Source of the DNA: Propionibacterium sp.
GTDB taxonomy: Bacteria > Actinomycetota > Actinomycetes > Propionibacteriales > Propionibacteriaceae
Length of the DNA stretch: 8,936 bases
Assembly (NCBI GenBank): GCA_012514785.1
Contig: JAAYZP010000232.1
Span: forward strand, 1-8,936
Direction of reading: 5' to 3'
The notes under the pieces were generated by a model. That model made no database searches. It was given only the letters and a program-made list of their open reading frames with translations, and was not told the DNA's origin. Below are positions 6,344 to 8,936 of the stretch, piece after piece. The translations under genes were made by a program, and so were the position numbers. The first letter of the stretch is position 1. Every line of letters begins with the position of its first letter.

Positions 6344-6362
6344 CCGTAACGCTACAGGTGCA

Positions 6363-7157
6363 CTACCGACCCAGGAGCTCATTGAATCTTGAGAAAAGCT
6401 CTTCTGGCCCAGAACCGATGACAAACCTACTAGCGTTTGGTAGGACATTCGGCAGTACTTTAGCAAAGATTCGTTCCAAATCAGACATGCTCGCCCCTTG
6501 GACACCGATCCCGGGCGCAAGGATCGACCCGTTGAAGTGCGACGGGTCGCAGCCGAGGTCGTCGTGGGTGGCACCGAGCACAACCCCGATGAGGTCGTCG
6601 TGCGACGCATTCAGCACGGTGAGCTCGTCCAGCACGTGCTGCGCGACGCTCACGCCGTCGACGACGGCCCCCTGGATCGCGGCACCGCCCGGGTTCGACG
6701 TCCGGGCGAGCACGTAGACGCCCCGACCCTCGGCCTTCGCCAGAGCGAAGGTGGACTCGAGCGTGCCGACCCCGAGGTAGGGGTTCACGGTGATCGCGTC
6801 CGCGGCCAGCGGTGCGCCGTCGGTGAGGTAGGCGCGCGCGTAGCCGTCCATGGAGGATCCGATGTCGCCGCGCTTGACGTCGAGGATCGAGAGCGCGCCG
6901 GCCTGGCCGATGTCGTCGAGCACGCGTTCCAGCACCGCGATGCCGGCGGCGCCGAAGGGCTCGAAGAAGGCCGACTGCGGCTTGAACACGGCGGCGTGCT
7001 CGCCCAGGCCTTCGACGATGCCCCGGGAGACCCGCTCGAGGCCGGCCACGTCATCCTGGACCCCCCAGGCGGCCAGCACGGACGGCATCGGGTCGATCCC
7101 GACGCAGAGACCGCCCCTCGACTCGACGGCCGCCGCCAGGCGTGAACGGTAGGTCAT
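6363..7157 (-). CDS. pyrF: orotidine-5'-phosphate decarboxylase (group 2 type)
   Basis: PyrF decarboxylates OMP to UMP, the last step of de novo pyrimidine synthesis. The 264-residue protein is the longer form found in mycobacteria and related actinobacteria. It shows GLCVGIDPMP (16-25), FKPQSAFFEPFG (58-69) and the catalytic ILDVKRGDIGSS (91-102, with Asp93, Lys95 and Asp98). Further on are AITVNPYLG (121-129), VLARTSNPG (149-157) and the phosphate-binding region LAPGIGVQG (213-221). I chose the ATG at 7155-7157, which overlaps the pyrD stop as ATGA and follows GGGGGAG. An in-frame GTG at 7167-7169 would add four residues. The last 40 or so codons are much richer in A and T than the rest of the gene, yet still encode a normal family C-terminus. 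Confidence 0.95.
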   Translation of the reverse strand: MTYRSRLAAAVESRGGLCVGIDPMPSVLAAWGVQDDVAGLERVSRGIVEGLGEHAAVFKPQSAFFEPFGAAGIAVLERVLDDIGQAGALSILDVKRGDIGSSMDGYARAYLTDGAPLAADAITVNPYLGVGTLESTFALAKAEGRGVYVLARTSNPGGAAIQGAVVDGVSVAQHVLDELTVLNASHDDLIGVVLGATHDDLGCDPSHFNGSILAPGIGVQGASMSDLERIFAKVLPNVLPNASRFVIGSGPEELFSRFNELLGR

Positions 7158-8181
7158 GCTCTCCCCCACTCGTGGATCCCGCGGATCAGCGCGGGGCCCT
7201 CGTAGATGAAACCGGTGTAGATCTGCACGAGCTCGGCGCCCGCGTCGAACATGCGGCCGGCGTCGCGGGGGGTCATGATGCCGCCCACCCCCATCACCGG
7301 CAGCGGCACCCGGGCCGCGAGCCGCTCGACGAACGCCAGCGCCCGGGCCGTCAGCGGCGCGCCGCTGAGCCCGCCCGCCTCGTAGGCGAGGTGCCCGTCG
7401 TCGTGGTCGAGCCCGTCGCGGGAGAGCGTGGTGTTGGTGGCGATCACGCCCGCGACGTCGCTGGCCGCGATGACGGCCAGCGTGTCCTCGAGCGTCGCGG
7501 GTTCGAGGTCGGGTGCGAGCTTGACGAAGACCGGGATCGCGCCGAGCTCCGCGGCCCGCGCGGTGAGCGCCCCGAGGAGCGCCTCGATCTCCTTCGCAGC
7601 CTGCAGCGACCGCAGCCCCGGCGTGTTGGGGCTGGAGACGTTGACCGCGACGTAGTCGGCCACCGGCGCAACCTGCTCCAGCGAGCGCAGGTAGTCGTCC
7701 GTGGCTTCCTCGGTGGGCACCACCTTCGTCTTGCCGATCGAGACCCCCAGGGGAATGCCAGCGGCCATGTTGCCGCGCGCCACGCCGTGGCCCCGCAGTC
7801 GCTCGGCCAGCGCCGCGGCGCCCTCGTTGTTGAACCCCATCCGGTTGACGATCGCACCCGACGCCGGGCCACGGAACAGCCGCGGCCGCGGGTTGCCGGG
7901 CTGCGCCCGCGCCGTGACGGTGCCGAGCTCCGCGAAGCCGAAGCCCAACCGGGCCCAGGCGCGCGCGGCGATGCCGTCCTTGTCCAGCCCCGCGGCGAGC
8001 CCCACCCGGTTGGGGAACCGGATGCCGGCGATCGTCACGGGGTCGTGCTCGGTGGCGGCCCGGGTGGCGGGCAGCACCCCCAGCGCCTGGATCATCCGCT
8101 CGTGGATGACCTCCGGGTCGATCCGGAACAGCCCTCCCCGCACGGCCCGGTAGCCACCGCGGAGCAGCCGGGTCGTCGCAC

Positions 8182-8185
<4 letters not shown>
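7154..8185 (-). CDS. pyrD: quinone-dependent dihydroorotate dehydrogenase (class 2)
   Basis: PyrD oxidises dihydroorotate to orotate with FMN and passes electrons to membrane quinone. The 343-residue length and the N-terminal extension (about residues 1-45, helical, used by class 2 enzymes for membrane contact and quinone access) mark class 2. Visible motifs are NRVGLAAGLDKDG (59-71), ELGTVTARAQPGNPRPRLFR (86-105), NRMGFNN (114-120) and GKTKVVPTEEATDDY (151-165). The catalytic region is VNVSSPNTPGLRSLQ (181-195), where Ser185 should be the active-site base and Asn182 and Asn187 bind substrate. Then come VKLAPD (221-226), ATNTT (249-253), GLSGAPL (272-278) and the FMN phosphate site GVGGI and LVQIYTGFIYEGP. 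The ATG overlaps the carB stop by four bases, and the gene's own stop overlaps pyrF, so all three are probably coupled. Confidence 0.97.

Positions 8186-8936
<751 letters not shown>

Overview
The window is a stretch of chromosome from a GC-rich actinobacterium. Supporting marks are an actinobacterial-type integration host factor (mihF), an actinobacterial PriA that has lost its helicase motifs, and heavy use of GTG/TTG starts. The order carB-pyrD-pyrF-mihF-gmk-rpoZ suggests Propionibacteriales or Propionibacteriaceae, but that is an inference from gene order only. All ten genes lie on the minus strand and are tightly packed, so transcription runs from the right edge to the left edge. There is no gene-free stretch longer than about 110 bases, and I see no mobile element, CRISPR array, tRNA or rRNA.

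Right part (8936 to 6363, pyrimidine synthesis): the 3' end of carB, then pyrD (quinone-linked dihydroorotate dehydrogenase) and pyrF (OMP decarboxylase). Both junctions are 4-base ATGA overlaps, which implies translational coupling. A terminator-like hairpin and a conspicuously AT-richer patch separate pyrF from mihF.

Middle (6272 to 5027): mihF (nucleoid DNA-binding protein), gmk (guanylate kinase) and rpoZ (RNA polymerase omega). This is the conserved actinobacterial mihF-gmk-rpoZ block. The gmk frame carries an in-frame TAG at 5593-5595 where related guanylate kinases have Glu; the sequence after it is intact. This is the most important anomaly here: a real nonsense mutation, a sequencing or assembly error, or suppression. 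TAG is also the normal stop of metK and pyrF in this window, so reassignment of the codon is unlikely.

Left part (4918 to 1): metK (SAM synthetase), priA (primosome protein), fmt (Met-tRNA formyltransferase) and the 5' portion of rsmB (16S rRNA m5C methyltransferase). coaBC, which commonly sits between rpoZ and metK in actinobacteria, is absent. In its place is a 108-base gap with three small perfect hairpins and a possible promoter. MetK makes the SAM that RsmB uses, and Fmt and RsmB both serve translation. I see no new multi-gene system; this is a housekeeping region with a few local oddities.
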